A stretch of 64,000 nucleotides of DNA from Mixta theicola (GTDB taxonomy: Bacteria > Pseudomonadota > Gammaproteobacteria > Enterobacterales > Enterobacteriaceae), in the NCBI RefSeq assembly GCF_002895925.1, contig NZ_NWUO01000001.1, positions 62,001-126,000 on the forward strand. The letters run 5' to 3'. The notes beneath the pieces were generated by a model, which did no database searches, was not told the DNA's origin, and saw only the letters and a program-made list of their open reading frames with translations. Shown here one piece after another: positions 1 through 9,474 of this stretch. A program made the translations under genes and the position numbers. Each line of letters opens with the position of its first letter. The stretch's first letter is position 1.

Positions 1-640
1 CATTGAGCTGGCGATGGTAGATTCCGATGACAGCAGCGCGTTGCTTGATGCTGAAGTGGCTGAAACCGATGATGCCCATATCATTGGCCTGAAACTACAG
101 GGGGCCATCGCCAACGTGCTTTCAGAAACGCTTAATTTACTGGATATGAAACAGGTTGCGCAGGTGGTGGATGCGCTACATACCTGCAATAGCGCCTACA
201 TTTTTGGCGTCGGCGCGTCGGGTATCACCGCTGAAGATATGAAACATAAGCTGATGCGAATCGGTTTACGCGTAGATGCCTTAACCAACAACCACTTTAT
301 GTATATGCAGGCCTCGCTGCTCAAAGCCGGCGATGTCGCCGTCGGGATAAGCCATTCGGGAAATTCCCCGGAAACAACGCATGCGCTTAATCTGGCCAGG
401 GAGGCTGGTGCAGTGACCGTCGCCTTAACGCATAACCTGGGCTCGCCATTAAGCAAAGCCGCTGATTTTACTTTGATTAATGGCAACCGGCAGGGACGCT
501 TGCAGGGCGACTCCATCGGCACCAAAACCGCACAGCTATTTGTTCTGGATCTCATCTATGCCCTGCTGGTCCAGAAAGATCCTGAGCAAGCAAAAGCCAA
601 TAAGCTGCGGACCATGGATGCCCTGACGATGCCGCGCTAA
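1..640 (+). CDS. RpiR/MurR-family regulator, C-terminal part (5' end outside window)
   Basis: The reading frame is open from the first base (frame starting at position 2), so the N-terminal helix-turn-helix domain lies before the window. What is visible is a SIS sugar-phosphate-binding domain: the stretch IFGVGASG, then GISHSGNSPET and a Thr/Ser-rich loop, as in RpiR/MurR regulators that bind phosphosugars. The 640 stop is followed 148 bp later by a same-strand lyase-family gene, so it probably controls the lyase/sulfatase genes downstream. An isolated SIS isomerase is possible but less likely, because the frame continues upstream of the first ATG (14). The ligand cannot be read from the sequence. 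Confidence 0.75.
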   Translation, partial: IELAMVDSDDSSALLDAEVAETDDAHIIGLKLQGAIANVLSETLNLLDMKQVAQVVDALHTCNSAYIFGVGASGITAEDMKHKLMRIGLRVDALTNNHFMYMQASLLKAGDVAVGISHSGNSPETTHALNLAREAGAVTVALTHNLGSPLSKAADFTLINGNRQGRLQGDSIGTKTAQLFVLDLIYALLVQKDPEQAKANKLRTMDALTMPR

Positions 641-787
641 GCGGAAATTAGTGCTGTCGATCACAATCTGTTACTCCCGTTTTTGCACCTGACCAGATCC
701 TGTTGCAACAGGCATCATTAAAACCTAAATTGGAGCCATACTTCATTTAATTTATTATTAAGAAGCAAAACACCAATTGAGGTTTAC

Positions 788-1678
788 ATGGAAAAGCTAA
801 CAGGTCTTATCGCCGCACCGCATACCCCTTTTGACGCCAATGGAGAGGTTAATTATCCCGTTATCGACAGGCTGGCCGAGCATCTTATCGGCCAGGGGGT
901 GAAAGGCGTTTACGTCTGTGGTACGACCGGAGAAGGTATCCACTGCTCCGTTGATGAGCGTAAAAAGATTGCCGAACGTTGGGTTGCCGCAAGTCACGGG
1001 AAATTAAGCATTACGCTACATACGGGCGCGCTGAGCATTGCGGACTCCCTGGCGCTGAGCCGCCATGCTGACACATTAGATATTTTCGCCACCTCCGTGA
1101 TTGGCCCCTGCTTTTTTAAACCCTCAACCGTTGAAGACCTGGTCGAATACTGCCGGCTCAACGCCGCCGCTGCGCCGTCAAAGGGCTTTTATTACTATCA
1201 TTCAGGGATGTCAGGGCTGAGCCTGGATATGGAGCAGTTCCTGATTGAGGCGGCGGATAAGATCCCGAACTTGTCCGGAATGAAGTTTAACTCCGGTGAT
1301 ATGTATGAATACCAGCGTTGCCTGCGGGTGAATAACGGGCAGTTCGATCTTCCGTTTGGCGTGGATGAGTTTTTACCGGCGGGGTTAGCCTGTGGCGCAA
1401 CTGGCGCAGTGGGCAGCACCTATAACTATGCGGCACCGCTTTATCATCGTCTGATCGACAGTTTTAACCAGGGCAACCATCAGGATGTCGCTGCCTGTAT
1501 GGATAAAGTGATCGCCATTATTCGGGTACTGGTGCAGTACGGCGGCGTTGCCGCAGGGAAGCTGGCGATGCAGCTGCATGGCATTGATGTTGGCGATCCG
1601 CGTCGTCCGCTGCGTCCGATGACGCCAGAGCAGAAGAGCGTTGCGCTGGAAAAATTCCGGGCGGCTGATTTTATTTAG
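788..1678 (+). CDS. N-acetylneuraminate lyase-like aldolase (DHDPS/NAL superfamily)
   Basis: A 296-aa class I aldolase of the DapA/NanA superfamily. The family reaction is Schiff-base cleavage or condensation with pyruvate, for example sialic acid to N-acetylmannosamine plus pyruvate. The pyruvate-binding GTTGEG motif is at residues 45-50, the catalytic Tyr at 137 in FYYYHS and the Schiff-base Lys at 166 in GMKFNSG, the same spacing as E. coli NanA (Tyr137/Lys165). The start MEKLTGLIAAPHTPF is closer to the lyase than to the DapA branch. The start has GAGG six bases upstream. No nanT, nanK or nanE is in view, so the substrate may be sialic acid or another 2-keto-3-deoxy acid. It is followed by a sulfatase and its maturase, which suggests a modified or sulfated glycan. 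Confidence 0.8.
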   Translation: MEKLTGLIAAPHTPFDANGEVNYPVIDRLAEHLIGQGVKGVYVCGTTGEGIHCSVDERKKIAERWVAASHGKLSITLHTGALSIADSLALSRHADTLDIFATSVIGPCFFKPSTVEDLVEYCRLNAAAAPSKGFYYYHSGMSGLSLDMEQFLIEAADKIPNLSGMKFNSGDMYEYQRCLRVNNGQFDLPFGVDEFLPAGLACGATGAVGSTYNYAAPLYHRLIDSFNQGNHQDVAACMDKVIAIIRVLVQYGGVAAGKLAMQLHGIDVGDPRRPLRPMTPEQKSVALEKFRAADFI

Positions 1679-1687
1679 CCAACGCCC

Positions 1688-1726
1688 CGTAATATTCTCG
1701 CCCGGATAGCGGGCGAGAATATTACG
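1688..1726 (+). terminator. Long perfect hairpin after the lyase gene
   Basis: A 17-bp perfect inverted repeat (arms 1688-1704 and 1710-1726) with the 5-nt loop GATAG lies 10 bp after the lyase stop. No U-run follows, so it may be a 3' stability element or an atypical terminator that separates the lyase from the sulfatase gene. The rest of the gap up to 1960 is AT-rich and shows no coding sequence. Confidence 0.55.
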
Positions 1727-1960
1727 CGTTGAATAAAATAAGCGTCGTGGCCCTGATATTTGCAAAACGAAACCTGCCGCCGAAGGTAATTTATTTATTC
1801 CGTTCCCGGAAACCTCTTTATCAGCACGGCGAATTTCAATAGCTCCTGCAGGAACCTGTCAAACTTTTTCCCTTATAGATCCTTGATATATATCTTAGAA
1901 TTTTCTTATTTTTTATCGCAAAATAAGCATTCCCAATAATCACAACAATGGGTATTACTC

Positions 1961-3640
1961 ATGACGTTAAAATTACGTAAAGGAACAATCGCAGCTTCGG
2001 TAGCGACTATACTGGCATCTGGTTTATTGGCTCCTGCCGCCCAGGCCGAAAATGTTAAGCTTAAAGCGACGAAAACCAACGTCGCGTTTTCTGATTTTAC
2101 CCCTACCGAGTATAGTACAAAGGGTAAACCAAACATTATCGTTCTGACGATGGATGACTTAGGTTATGGGCAATTACCCTTTGATCAACGCTCTTTCGAT
2201 CCGCAATCGATGGCCAACCGCGAGGTGGTGGATACCTATAAAACAGGAATAGATAAAGCGATTGAGGCCGCGAAAAAATCCACTCCTACTTTATTATCAT
2301 TAATGGATGAAGGCGTTCGCTTTACGAATGGCTACGTGGCGCATGGTGTTTCCGGCCCGTCCAGAGCCGCTATTATGACGGCGCGTTCCCCTGCCCGCTT
2401 TGGCGTCTATTCCAATACCGACGCCCAGGACGGTATTCCGTTAGATGAAACGTTCCTGCCAGAATTATTCCAGAATCATGGTTACTATACTGCTGCTATT
2501 GGTAAATGGCATCTGTCTAAAATAAGTAATGTTCCGGTGCCGGAAGAGCAGCAGACCCGTGATTATCACGATAATTTCACCACTTATTCAGCGGAAGAAT
2601 GGCAGCCTCAGAACCGTGGTTTTGATTATTTTATGGGTTTCCACGCGGCGGGCACCGCTTATTATAACTCGCCGTCTCTTTTCCGTAATCGTGAACATAT
2701 TCCGGCAAAAGGCTATATCAGCGATCAGCTGACGGATGAGGCGATCGCGGCGATCGACAGGGCAAAAATGCTGGATCAGCCCTTTATGCTTTATTTAGCC
2801 TATAACGCCCCGCATCTGCCAAACGATAATCCGGCACCTGAGCAGTACCAGAAAATGTTTAATACCGGTAGCCCCACTACAGATAACTTCTATGCGGCCG
2901 TTTATTCGGTAGATCAGGGGGTAAAACGCGTTCTGGAGAAATTAAAAGAAACGGGGCAGTATGATAACACTATCATTCTGTTTACCTCCGATAATGGCGC
3001 GGTTATTGACGGCCCGCTGCCGCTGAACGGTGCGCAAAAAGGTTACAAGAGCCAGACCTATCCTGGCGGCACTCATACACCGATGTTTATGTGGTGGCAC
3101 GGAAAGCTGCAGCCGGGAAACTACGACAAGCTGATTTCAGCAATGGATTTCTATCCAACGGCACTGGATGCTGCGCAGATTACGACGCCCGCAAACCTGA
3201 AGCTGGATGGTACTTCCCTTTTGCCTTATCTGAAGCAGCAGAAACAGGGGGAACCGCACAAATACCTGACCTGGGTCACTTCTTATTCGCACTGGTTTGA
3301 TGAGAAGAACATTCCATTCTGGGACGGGTATCACAAGTATGTGCGTAAAGAGTCCAATGATTATCCCCACAATCCTAATACAGAAGATCTGAGCCAGTTC
3401 TCATACACCGTACGGAGTAACGACTACTCGCTTGTTTACACGCTGGAAGACAAGCAGCTTGGGTTGTATAAGCTCGACGATTTGCAGCAGGCGAATAATC
3501 TGGCCGCCAAACACCCGGAGATGGTGAAAACGATGGCCGCACAGGCGAAAGATTTTCTCCTGGGTAGCAAACCGCCGTTGAGTAAGATTAACCAGGAGAA
3601 ATTCACCAACATTAAAAATGCGATTAATGAAGAGCAATAA
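1961..3640 (+). CDS. atsA: Periplasmic Ser-type arylsulfatase (AtsA-like)
   Basis: A 559-aa sulfatase with a Sec signal peptide: basic start, hydrophobic core and the AQA-EN cleavage site around residue 29. It hydrolyses sulfate esters in the periplasm. The sulfatase signature is SGPSR at 131-135, so Ser131 (not Cys) is the residue to be oxidised to formylglycine. The N-terminal metal site is Asp65-Asp66 in TMDDLGYG, and the second metal-ligand region is TSDNGA in the C-terminal half. Ser-type sulfatases of the Klebsiella AtsA group need a radical-SAM maturase, and one is the next gene. The substrate is unknown; arylsulfatase or a sulfated sugar ester are both possible. Confidence 0.88.
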   Translation: MTLKLRKGTIAASVATILASGLLAPAAQAENVKLKATKTNVAFSDFTPTEYSTKGKPNIIVLTMDDLGYGQLPFDQRSFDPQSMANREVVDTYKTGIDKAIEAAKKSTPTLLSLMDEGVRFTNGYVAHGVSGPSRAAIMTARSPARFGVYSNTDAQDGIPLDETFLPELFQNHGYYTAAIGKWHLSKISNVPVPEEQQTRDYHDNFTTYSAEEWQPQNRGFDYFMGFHAAGTAYYNSPSLFRNREHIPAKGYISDQLTDEAIAAIDRAKMLDQPFMLYLAYNAPHLPNDNPAPEQYQKMFNTGSPTTDNFYAAVYSVDQGVKRVLEKLKETGQYDNTIILFTSDNGAVIDGPLPLNGAQKGYKSQTYPGGTHTPMFMWWHGKLQPGNYDKLISAMDFYPTALDAAQITTPANLKLDGTSLLPYLKQQKQGEPHKYLTWVTSYSHWFDEKNIPFWDGYHKYVRKESNDYPHNPNTEDLSQFSYTVRSNDYSLVYTLEDKQLGLYKLDDLQQANNLAAKHPEMVKTMAAQAKDFLLGSKPPLSKINQEKFTNIKNAINEEQ

Positions 3641-3657
3641 CCTGTAAACCAGCATCG

Positions 3658-3685
3658 GATGGCGGGCGTCTCCCGCCATCTTATT
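3658..3685 (+). terminator. Hairpin between sulfatase and maturase
   Basis: A 9-bp stem (3658-3666 / 3672-3680) with loop CGTCT is followed by TTATTT. It sits in the 58-bp gap between the sulfatase and its maturase. It probably lowers read-through, so the maturase would be made in smaller amounts than the sulfatase. Confidence 0.5.
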
Positions 3686-3698
3686 TCCAGAGAAAATT

Positions 3699-4853
3699 AT
3701 GCATATAACCGCTAAGCCAACCAGCTATCAGTGCAATCTCCAGTGCGATTACTGCTTCTATCTTGATAAAGAAGCGCAATTTACCTACCCGCCTCAAATG
3801 GACGATCGTACGCTGAAAACCTTCATCAGAAACTATATCGACGCTTCCGAAGAGGCGGTATATTTCACCTGGCAAGGCGGAGAACCCACGCTGGCCGGCC
3901 TGGATTTTTTCCGTAAGGCGGTGGGCTGGCAACAACAGTTTGCAGGACATAAAAAAATTCACAATGCCCTGCAGACCAACGGTATCCTGCTGAACGATGA
4001 ATGGTGTCGTTTCCTGAAAGAACACCATTTCCTGGTGGGGATTTCCATTGATGGCCCGAAGGAATTGCACGATCGTTATCGACTGACACGCTCAGGGAGG
4101 GGAACCTTTGAGAAAGTGATGGCTGCCATTAATCTGATGAAAAAACATCAGGTTGAATTCAATACGCTAACGGTTATTAACAACGATAATGTGCGTCACC
4201 CGCTAAAAGTTTATGCGTTTCTGAAAAGCATTGGCAGCCGCCATATGCAATTTATTGAACTTCTGGAAACCAGTGAACCCAATATTCATTTCGCGCATTC
4301 ACCCGACACATTCCGGCTGATTGATTTCTCCGTACCGTCAGCTGACTATGGCCGGTTTATGGCGGAAATTTTCAAAGTCTGGGTGAGGTCGGATGTGGGT
4401 AGCATTTTTATTCGCCAGTTTGAGAGCACCATCAGTCGGGTGCTCGGCAATGGGCATACCAGCTGCATTTTTCAGGAATCATGCCGTAATAACTTCGTTG
4501 TGGAGTCAAATGGCGATGTGTATGAATGCGATCACTTTGTCTGGCCGGAATATAAAATAGGTAATATCTTCGCAGATTCGCTGGCTTCACTTGAAAGCAC
4601 TCGCCTGACCGCGCAGAAACAGATTCTGGCGCAGGAGTGCCAGCAGTGTATCTATAAGCCGCTTTGCGGTGGTGGATGTCCTAAACACCGGATCAACAAA
4701 GGGACAGGAGCCAAAATCTCTTATTTTTGCCAGGGATATAAGATGATGTTTTCAACCATGCTTCCCTACCTGAATGCTTTCGTTGAGCTGGCTAAGCATA
4801 ATATTCCGTTAGACAATATCATGTCTATTTACGATGATATTTCCCCATCCTGA
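3699..4853 (+). CDS. atsB: Anaerobic sulfatase-maturating enzyme, radical SAM (AtsB-like)
   Basis: A 384-aa radical SAM/SPASM enzyme that oxidises the active-site Ser of the neighbouring sulfatase to C-alpha-formylglycine in the cytoplasm before export. The radical SAM cluster motif is CNLQCDYC with Cys12, Cys16 and Cys19. The C-terminal SPASM cysteines are visible in [23 protein letters not shown] and GGGCPKHR, for the two auxiliary 4Fe-4S clusters of anSMEs. It lies 58 bp behind the Ser-type sulfatase on the same strand, which fixes its partner. In Klebsiella the maturase gene precedes the sulfatase gene; here the order is reversed. Confidence 0.9.
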   Translation: MHITAKPTSYQCNLQCDYCFYLDKEAQFTYPPQMDDRTLKTFIRNYIDASEEAVYFTWQGGEPTLAGLDFFRKAVGWQQQFAGHKKIHNALQTNGILLNDEWCRFLKEHHFLVGISIDGPKELHDRYRLTRSGRGTFEKVMAAINLMKKHQVEFNTLTVINNDNVRHPLKVYAFLKSIGSRHMQFIELLETSEPNIHFAHSPDTFRLIDFSVPSADYGRFMAEIFKVWVRSDVGSIFIRQFESTISRVLGNGHTSCIFQESCRNNFVVESNGDVYECDHFVWPEYKIGNIFADSLASLESTRLTAQKQILAQECQQCIYKPLCGGGCPKHRINKGTGAKISYFCQGYKMMFSTMLPYLNAFVELAKHNIPLDNIMSIYDDISPS

Positions 4854-4922
4854 TAAGCATTCATTTATGGAGATGAAAGTCCGGGCATCCAGGCAGGCTT
4901 AAATAAATGGCAGGAAGAATAA

Positions 4923-4946
4923 AGCGGTGTTGTTCCCGACACCGCT
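4923..4946. terminator. Terminator between convergent atsB and the ABC permease
   Basis: The stem AGCGGTGT/ACACCGCT (4923-4930 / 4939-4946) is followed on the minus strand by TTATTCTT. It lies between the convergent ends of atsB and the permease gene and best serves the minus-strand transporter operon. Confidence 0.6.
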
Positions 4947-4963
4947 CTCTCTGGTTTGGTTTA

Positions 4964-5995
4964 TCATCTTTTTTTACGATTACGCCGCATATCAATGGCA
5001 ACCGCAGAGACAATAATTATTCCCTTGATAATATCCTGCACGTAGGCATCTACGCCGATAAAGGTAAAACCGCTTTTGATCAGGCCGAGGATCACCGCGC
5101 CAATCAGCGTTCCCGTAATACGTCCAACGCCGCCCATCAGACTGCTGCCGCCAATCACAGCGGCGGTAATGGCATCCAGTTCATAGGACATTCCCATGCT
5201 GGACTGCCCACTGCTGACGCGCGCGGCAAGTACCACACCAGCCAGACCGGCCAACGCCCCGGCAATGGTATAGACGATAATCAGGTATTTATTAACATTA
5301 ATACCGGAAACCTTTGCCGAAGTGATATTACTGCCAATAGCATAAATATATTTACCGTAGCGGGTATGTTTCAGCGCGGTATGGAATAGCGCTGCAATCA
5401 CGAAAAAGATAATGACCGGCATGGCTCCCTGCCCGATAGCGGTAAAGCTGTCAGAGAGGAAGCTAATCGGATTACCCTGAGTATAATATTGCGCCAGGCC
5501 GCGGGCGGATACCATCATCCCGAGCGTGGCGATAAAAGGCGGTATCCCGGTACGGGTAACCAGCGCGCCATTAATGAACCCGCAGATTAATCCGACGCCA
5601 ATCCCGGCGCCAACAGGGATGACCGCCGACAGGTTCACCAGCGCGGGAAACATGGGCGACAGGCTATCCGACGTTTGCGCCAGGCTTGCCGCAACCACCG
5701 CCGCCAGCGCAATCACCGAACCGGAGGAGAGATCGATCCCGGTGGTAATAATGACCTGCGTAACGCCTACGGCAATAATACCGATAATGGCGACCTGCAA
5801 TACAATCAGTATCAGACGATTGGAATTTAATAAAAAGGATTGATCGCGCACATACCAGCCTGCAGCTTCAAAAATTAAAGCCATGGCGATCATGACAACA
5901 AATATGCCGGTGTCTTTGGGTAATTTATGGCGTAACTGGCCAAAGAAGGATGGCCGTGCGCTGACCGGAGCCGCGGTTAATTTCATATTGCTCAT
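4964..5995 (-). CDS. Sugar ABC transporter permease 1 (RbsC/AraH family), inositol-type cluster
   Basis: A 343-aa inner-membrane permease of the carbohydrate-uptake-2 family with about 8-10 hydrophobic segments. The family loop GTLIGAVILGLIKSGFTFIG is near the C terminus. It lies 10 bp after the ABC ATPase gene and is the last gene of that two-gene operon. A second permease of exactly the same length and very similar sequence is at 18303-19334, at the other end of the cluster. No binding protein adjoins this operon, so it probably works with the binding proteins at 19437-21506. The likely substrate, from the iol context, is an inositol or inositol derivative. Confidence 0.88.
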   Translation of the reverse strand: MSNMKLTAAPVSARPSFFGQLRHKLPKDTGIFVVMIAMALIFEAAGWYVRDQSFLLNSNRLILIVLQVAIIGIIAVGVTQVIITTGIDLSSGSVIALAAVVAASLAQTSDSLSPMFPALVNLSAVIPVGAGIGVGLICGFINGALVTRTGIPPFIATLGMMVSARGLAQYYTQGNPISFLSDSFTAIGQGAMPVIIFFVIAALFHTALKHTRYGKYIYAIGSNITSAKVSGINVNKYLIIVYTIAGALAGLAGVVLAARVSSGQSSMGMSYELDAITAAVIGGSSLMGGVGRITGTLIGAVILGLIKSGFTFIGVDAYVQDIIKGIIIVSAVAIDMRRNRKKR

Positions 5996-6005
5996 TTTCT
6001 ACGCC

Positions 6006-7490
6006 TCAATTAGATGCCAACGACAAAATGGATTCCTGATCGGCCACTTCCCTGTCGAGGATGCCGGTGATACGTCCTTCATGCATGACCATCACGCGAT
6101 CGCTCATTCCAAGGATCTCAGGCAGCTCAGAAGAAACCATAATGACGGCGACTCCACGGTTCGCCAGTTCACTGATCAGATGATAAATTTCCGCTTTTGC
6201 TCCCACATCAATGCCACGGGTCGGTTCATCCAGAATCAGGATTTTCGGCTGTGCTAATAGCCAACGTGAAATTAAAACCTTCTGCTGATTACCACCGCTC
6301 AGGTTATTAATGATCTGATCCATCGTCGGGGTTTTTATATTCAGACGATGGATTTGCGCCATACAGTCCTCAGCCATTTTTACATGTTTAACAAATCCGC
6401 TTTTACCAATATATTCCGGCATATTAACAATGCTCATATTCTCTAATACCGACAGAACCAGGAATAAGCCGGACTTTTTGCGATCCTCCGTCAGCAACGC
6501 CATACCTTTGTCAATTGCCGCCGCCGGGGAATCGATATTAACGGGAACGCCATCGATCAGCACTTCACCGCTATCAAAGCTCTCCATACCAAACAAACTT
6601 TCCATCACCTCGGTACGCCCGGCCCCGACCAGGCCAGCGACGCCGAGGATTTCCCCACGGCGAACGCTAAAGTTGATACCCTGAAAATGCCCTTTACGCG
6701 TCAAGTTGCGCACCGTCAGCACCTCTTCCCCGATGGTGCTATTAAATTTTGGGAATAACTGGGTTAATTCGCGGCCAACCATTTGGGTAATCAGCGACTG
6801 GCGCGTAAATTCTGATGTTTGTTTACTACTCACCCAGGCGCCATCGCGGAAGACGCTGACTTCATCGGTAATAGTGAAAATTTCATCCATTTTATGGCTG
6901 ATATAGATGATGGCTTTTCCCTGCTCGCGTAGGTCACGAATAATATTAAACAGATGAACCACTTCTCCTTCCGTTAATGCCGACGTGGGCTCATCCATAA
7001 TAACGACATCCGCATCCCACGATACCGCTTTAGCAATTTCCACCATTTGCTGAGCGGCGATACTCAGTTCGCCCACCATTTTTTCCGGCGATAAACGGAT
7101 ATTCAGCCTGTTCAGCAGTTCCCGCGTCTGCTGATTGAGTTTACGATGATCCACGAAGCCATACTTCATGGGCTCACGCCCAAGCCAGATATTCTCCGCC
7201 ACCGTCATATGGGCGACCAGGTTTAATTCCTGATGGATCATCGAGATCCCCGAACGCAGCGCATCCATCGTATCCTGAAACTGCACCGACTCCCCTTTGA
7301 CGCGGATGGATCCGGTATCGGGGCGATAGATCCCTATCAGGCATTTCATTAACGTCGATTTACCTGCGCCATTTTCTCCCATCAGCGCATGTACCGTTCC
7401 CGGTCGCACGCGTAATGACACATTATCGAGCGCTTTTACGCCGGGAAAAAATTTACTGATCCCTTCCGCTTCAAGTGCAAAAACGTTCAT
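6006..7490 (-). CDS. Sugar ABC transporter ATPase (RbsA/MglA type, two nucleotide-binding domains)
   Basis: A 494-aa fused double ATPase that powers sugar import. The first domain has Walker A GENGAGKST (about residues 38-46) and Walker B VVIMDEPTSALT. The second has a degenerate Walker A GLVGAGRTEV, the signature LSGGNQQKV and Walker B ILILDEPTRGID. This asymmetry is normal in the RbsA family. It is the only sugar-type ABC ATPase in the cluster, although there are two permeases and two binding proteins. It heads the operon with permease 1. The 246-bp gap upstream (7491-7736) should hold the promoter; I could not pick out a convincing -35/-10 pair. Confidence 0.9.
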   Translation of the reverse strand: MNVFALEAEGISKFFPGVKALDNVSLRVRPGTVHALMGENGAGKSTLMKCLIGIYRPDTGSIRVKGESVQFQDTMDALRSGISMIHQELNLVAHMTVAENIWLGREPMKYGFVDHRKLNQQTRELLNRLNIRLSPEKMVGELSIAAQQMVEIAKAVSWDADVVIMDEPTSALTEGEVVHLFNIIRDLREQGKAIIYISHKMDEIFTITDEVSVFRDGAWVSSKQTSEFTRQSLITQMVGRELTQLFPKFNSTIGEEVLTVRNLTRKGHFQGINFSVRRGEILGVAGLVGAGRTEVMESLFGMESFDSGEVLIDGVPVNIDSPAAAIDKGMALLTEDRKKSGLFLVLSVLENMSIVNMPEYIGKSGFVKHVKMAEDCMAQIHRLNIKTPTMDQIINNLSGGNQQKVLISRWLLAQPKILILDEPTRGIDVGAKAEIYHLISELANRGVAVIMVSSELPEILGMSDRVMVMHEGRITGILDREVADQESILSLASN

Positions 7491-7703
7491 ACATCAACCT
7501 CCGCACGACTGAATGAGTAATAATTAATTTTGATTGTGGTTAATGAGCCGGAACCAATATTCTTTGACGATAAATAAATAAAAATAGCGAGAACAAAAAC
7601 GCTCTTCTGAACATTTATGTTTAAACTATTCTTTTTATCGCCCGTATAAAAATAACAAGCATCGCAATATTACAGGGTGATTTTTAATGGAATAACATAA
7701 TAA

Positions 7704-7726
7704 ATCAGCCTGCAATGCAGGCTGAT
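7704..7726 (-). terminator. Terminator of the iolD-iolE-SDR operon
   Basis: The perfect stem ATCAGCCTGC/GCAGGCTGAT (7704-7713 / 7717-7726) with a 3-nt loop is followed on the minus strand by TTATTATG. It lies 11 bp past the SDR stop, so it ends the iolD-iolE-SDR operon and separates it from the ABC operon. Confidence 0.75.
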
Positions 7727-7736
7727 ACCATCACGC

Positions 7737-8546
7737 TTAGAGTGGGTTGGCAGGCGCCGGCGTCTGGTCATATCCGCCCCAGACCGACTGATCGAATTCC
7801 ACGACCGAACCCGTCATCAGGCCAGATTCATCGCTCGCCAGGAACGCCACGGCGCGCGCCACCTCTTCCGGCTGAATCAACCGCCCAAACGGCTGCGCCG
7901 CCGCCGCTTTCTCCAGCCAGTTATCTTCCGCATTATGGTATTGCTTCATAATGCGGTCTTCGCCTTCCGACGCCATCCAGCCAATATTCAGCGCGTTCAC
8001 GCGAATACGATTACGCAGCAGCGCATAGGCCGTGTTGCGCGTCAGCGTCGCCAGCGCGCCTTTCGAAGAACAGTAGGCGGCAATAAAGGGCTGACCGGCG
8101 AGTGAAGACATCGAACAGATATTCACAATGCTGCCGGTAATATTTTCCCGTCGCATGATCTTAACCGTCTCCTGCATCAGGAAAAAAGGACCGCGCACGT
8201 TGGTGGCGAATATTTGATCAAACAGCTCAGGGGAAGTATCCAGAATGGAGCCGCGATCGGTCATAGCGCCGGCATTCACCAAAATATCGACCCTACCGTA
8301 CAGCTCATCCGCCGTAGCAATAACCTGGCGACAATCCTCTACCGAGGATAAATCCGCACGGACGAAAGTGACCTTGCCTGCGCTTTCGCTACTCAGGCGC
8401 GCCGCCATCTTTTCGCCTTTATCCTGATTACGCCCACAAATAATCACCGCGGCAGCGCCCTGCTGCGTAAACTGGCGCGCAATGGCGGCGCCAACGCCCT
8501 GTGTACCGCCGGTAACGACCGCAACTTTACCTTGCAACTGACCCAT
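7737..8546 (-). CDS. SDR-family NAD(P)-dependent dehydrogenase in the inositol cluster
   Basis: A 269-aa short-chain dehydrogenase. The cofactor motif TGGTQGVG is at residues 12-19, the NAG motif at VNAGA, the catalytic Ser in NICSMSS and the Tyr/Lys pair in AYCSSKGA. It overlaps the iolE stop by one base (ATGA), so the two are translationally coupled. The context points to oxidation or reduction of an inositol stereoisomer or a ring intermediate. The exact substrate cannot be told from the sequence. Confidence 0.85.
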   Translation of the reverse strand: MGQLQGKVAVVTGGTQGVGAAIARQFTQQGAAAVIICGRNQDKGEKMAARLSSESAGKVTFVRADLSSVEDCRQVIATADELYGRVDILVNAGAMTDRGSILDTSPELFDQIFATNVRGPFFLMQETVKIMRRENITGSIVNICSMSSLAGQPFIAAYCSSKGALATLTRNTAYALLRNRIRVNALNIGWMASEGEDRIMKQYHNAEDNWLEKAAAAQPFGRLIQPEEVARAVAFLASDESGLMTGSVVEFDQSVWGGYDQTPAPANPL

Positions 8547-9460
8547 CAGAATGCTCCTTTAATAAGGGTATAGCCCGCCTGATCTAACGCCGAACTCAAT
8601 GTTTTATAACCAATCTGCGCATACTGCAGCGGCGGCGCTTTCGCCGGGTCCTGTTCGGCTTCCACCACGAACCAGCCTTCATAGCCAATGTGCGCCAGCT
8701 TGTTGATAATGGCGGTGAAATCGATCATGCCGTCGCCGGGCACGGTATAAACGCCTTGCAGCACGGCGTCGAGGAAAGAGTCGCGCTGCCAGTCAAGCGC
8801 CCGCAGCACCTCCGCGCGCACATCTTTGGTATGCACGTGATTAATCCGCGCGCCATGTTTTGCCAGAATGGACATAGGATCGACGCCGGCAAATACCAGG
8901 TGTCCGGCATCAAAGAGCAGCCCTACGTCCGCTGAGGTCGCCGCCATTAAACGGTCGATATCATGCTCGTCTTCGATCGCGGTTCCCATATGGTGATGAA
9001 ACGCCAGCGGGACGCCGAAATCGCGGCAGAAGGCGGCAAATTGCGATAGTTTTTCCGCATACGCCTGCATCTGCTCTTCGTTAAGGCGACGGCGATTGGC
9101 CAGCGGGATGTCCTGCCGATTTTGGATAGTCCCGGCCGTCTCGCCGTACACCAGACACACCGCGCCACAGTCGCGGAATAACTGCAATTGCGGCAGCGCT
9201 TTTTTAATCTCTTCCTCAACGGTACTGTCCAGTAGCGTACCGGAGTACCAGCCGGAGACTAAATCCAGCTGATATTCGCTTAATACGGCCCGCAGCTCCG
9301 TCGTCGTCTTCGGGAATTTCCCGCCGGTTTCAACCCCCTGGAAACCGGCCTGACGGCTTTCCGCCAGACAGGTCGTCAGCGGCGTATCGCCGCCCAACTG
9401 CGGGAGATCGTCGTTAGACCAGGCAATAGGTGCGATACCCAGTTTTGCTTTAAGCGTCAT
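8546..9460 (-). CDS. iolE: Inosose dehydratase IolE
   Basis: A 304-aa xylose-isomerase-like TIM-barrel protein. IolE dehydrates 2-keto-myo-inositol to 3D-(3,5/4)-trihydroxycyclohexane-1,2-dione in inositol breakdown. The start LGIAPIAWSNDDLPQLGG is typical of IolE, and the metal-binding motifs LAFHHHMGT, LLFDAGH and NHVHTKDVR are present. It lies 14 bp after iolD and is coupled to the SDR downstream. Length matches the family (about 300 aa). Confidence 0.92.
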   Translation of the reverse strand: MTLKAKLGIAPIAWSNDDLPQLGGDTPLTTCLAESRQAGFQGVETGGKFPKTTTELRAVLSEYQLDLVSGWYSGTLLDSTVEEEIKKALPQLQLFRDCGAVCLVYGETAGTIQNRQDIPLANRRRLNEEQMQAYAEKLSQFAAFCRDFGVPLAFHHHMGTAIEDEHDIDRLMAATSADVGLLFDAGHLVFAGVDPMSILAKHGARINHVHTKDVRAEVLRALDWQRDSFLDAVLQGVYTVPGDGMIDFTAIINKLAHIGYEGWFVVEAEQDPAKAPPLQYAQIGYKTLSSALDQAGYTLIKGAF

Positions 9461-9474
9461 CTTATTTCCCCTGA

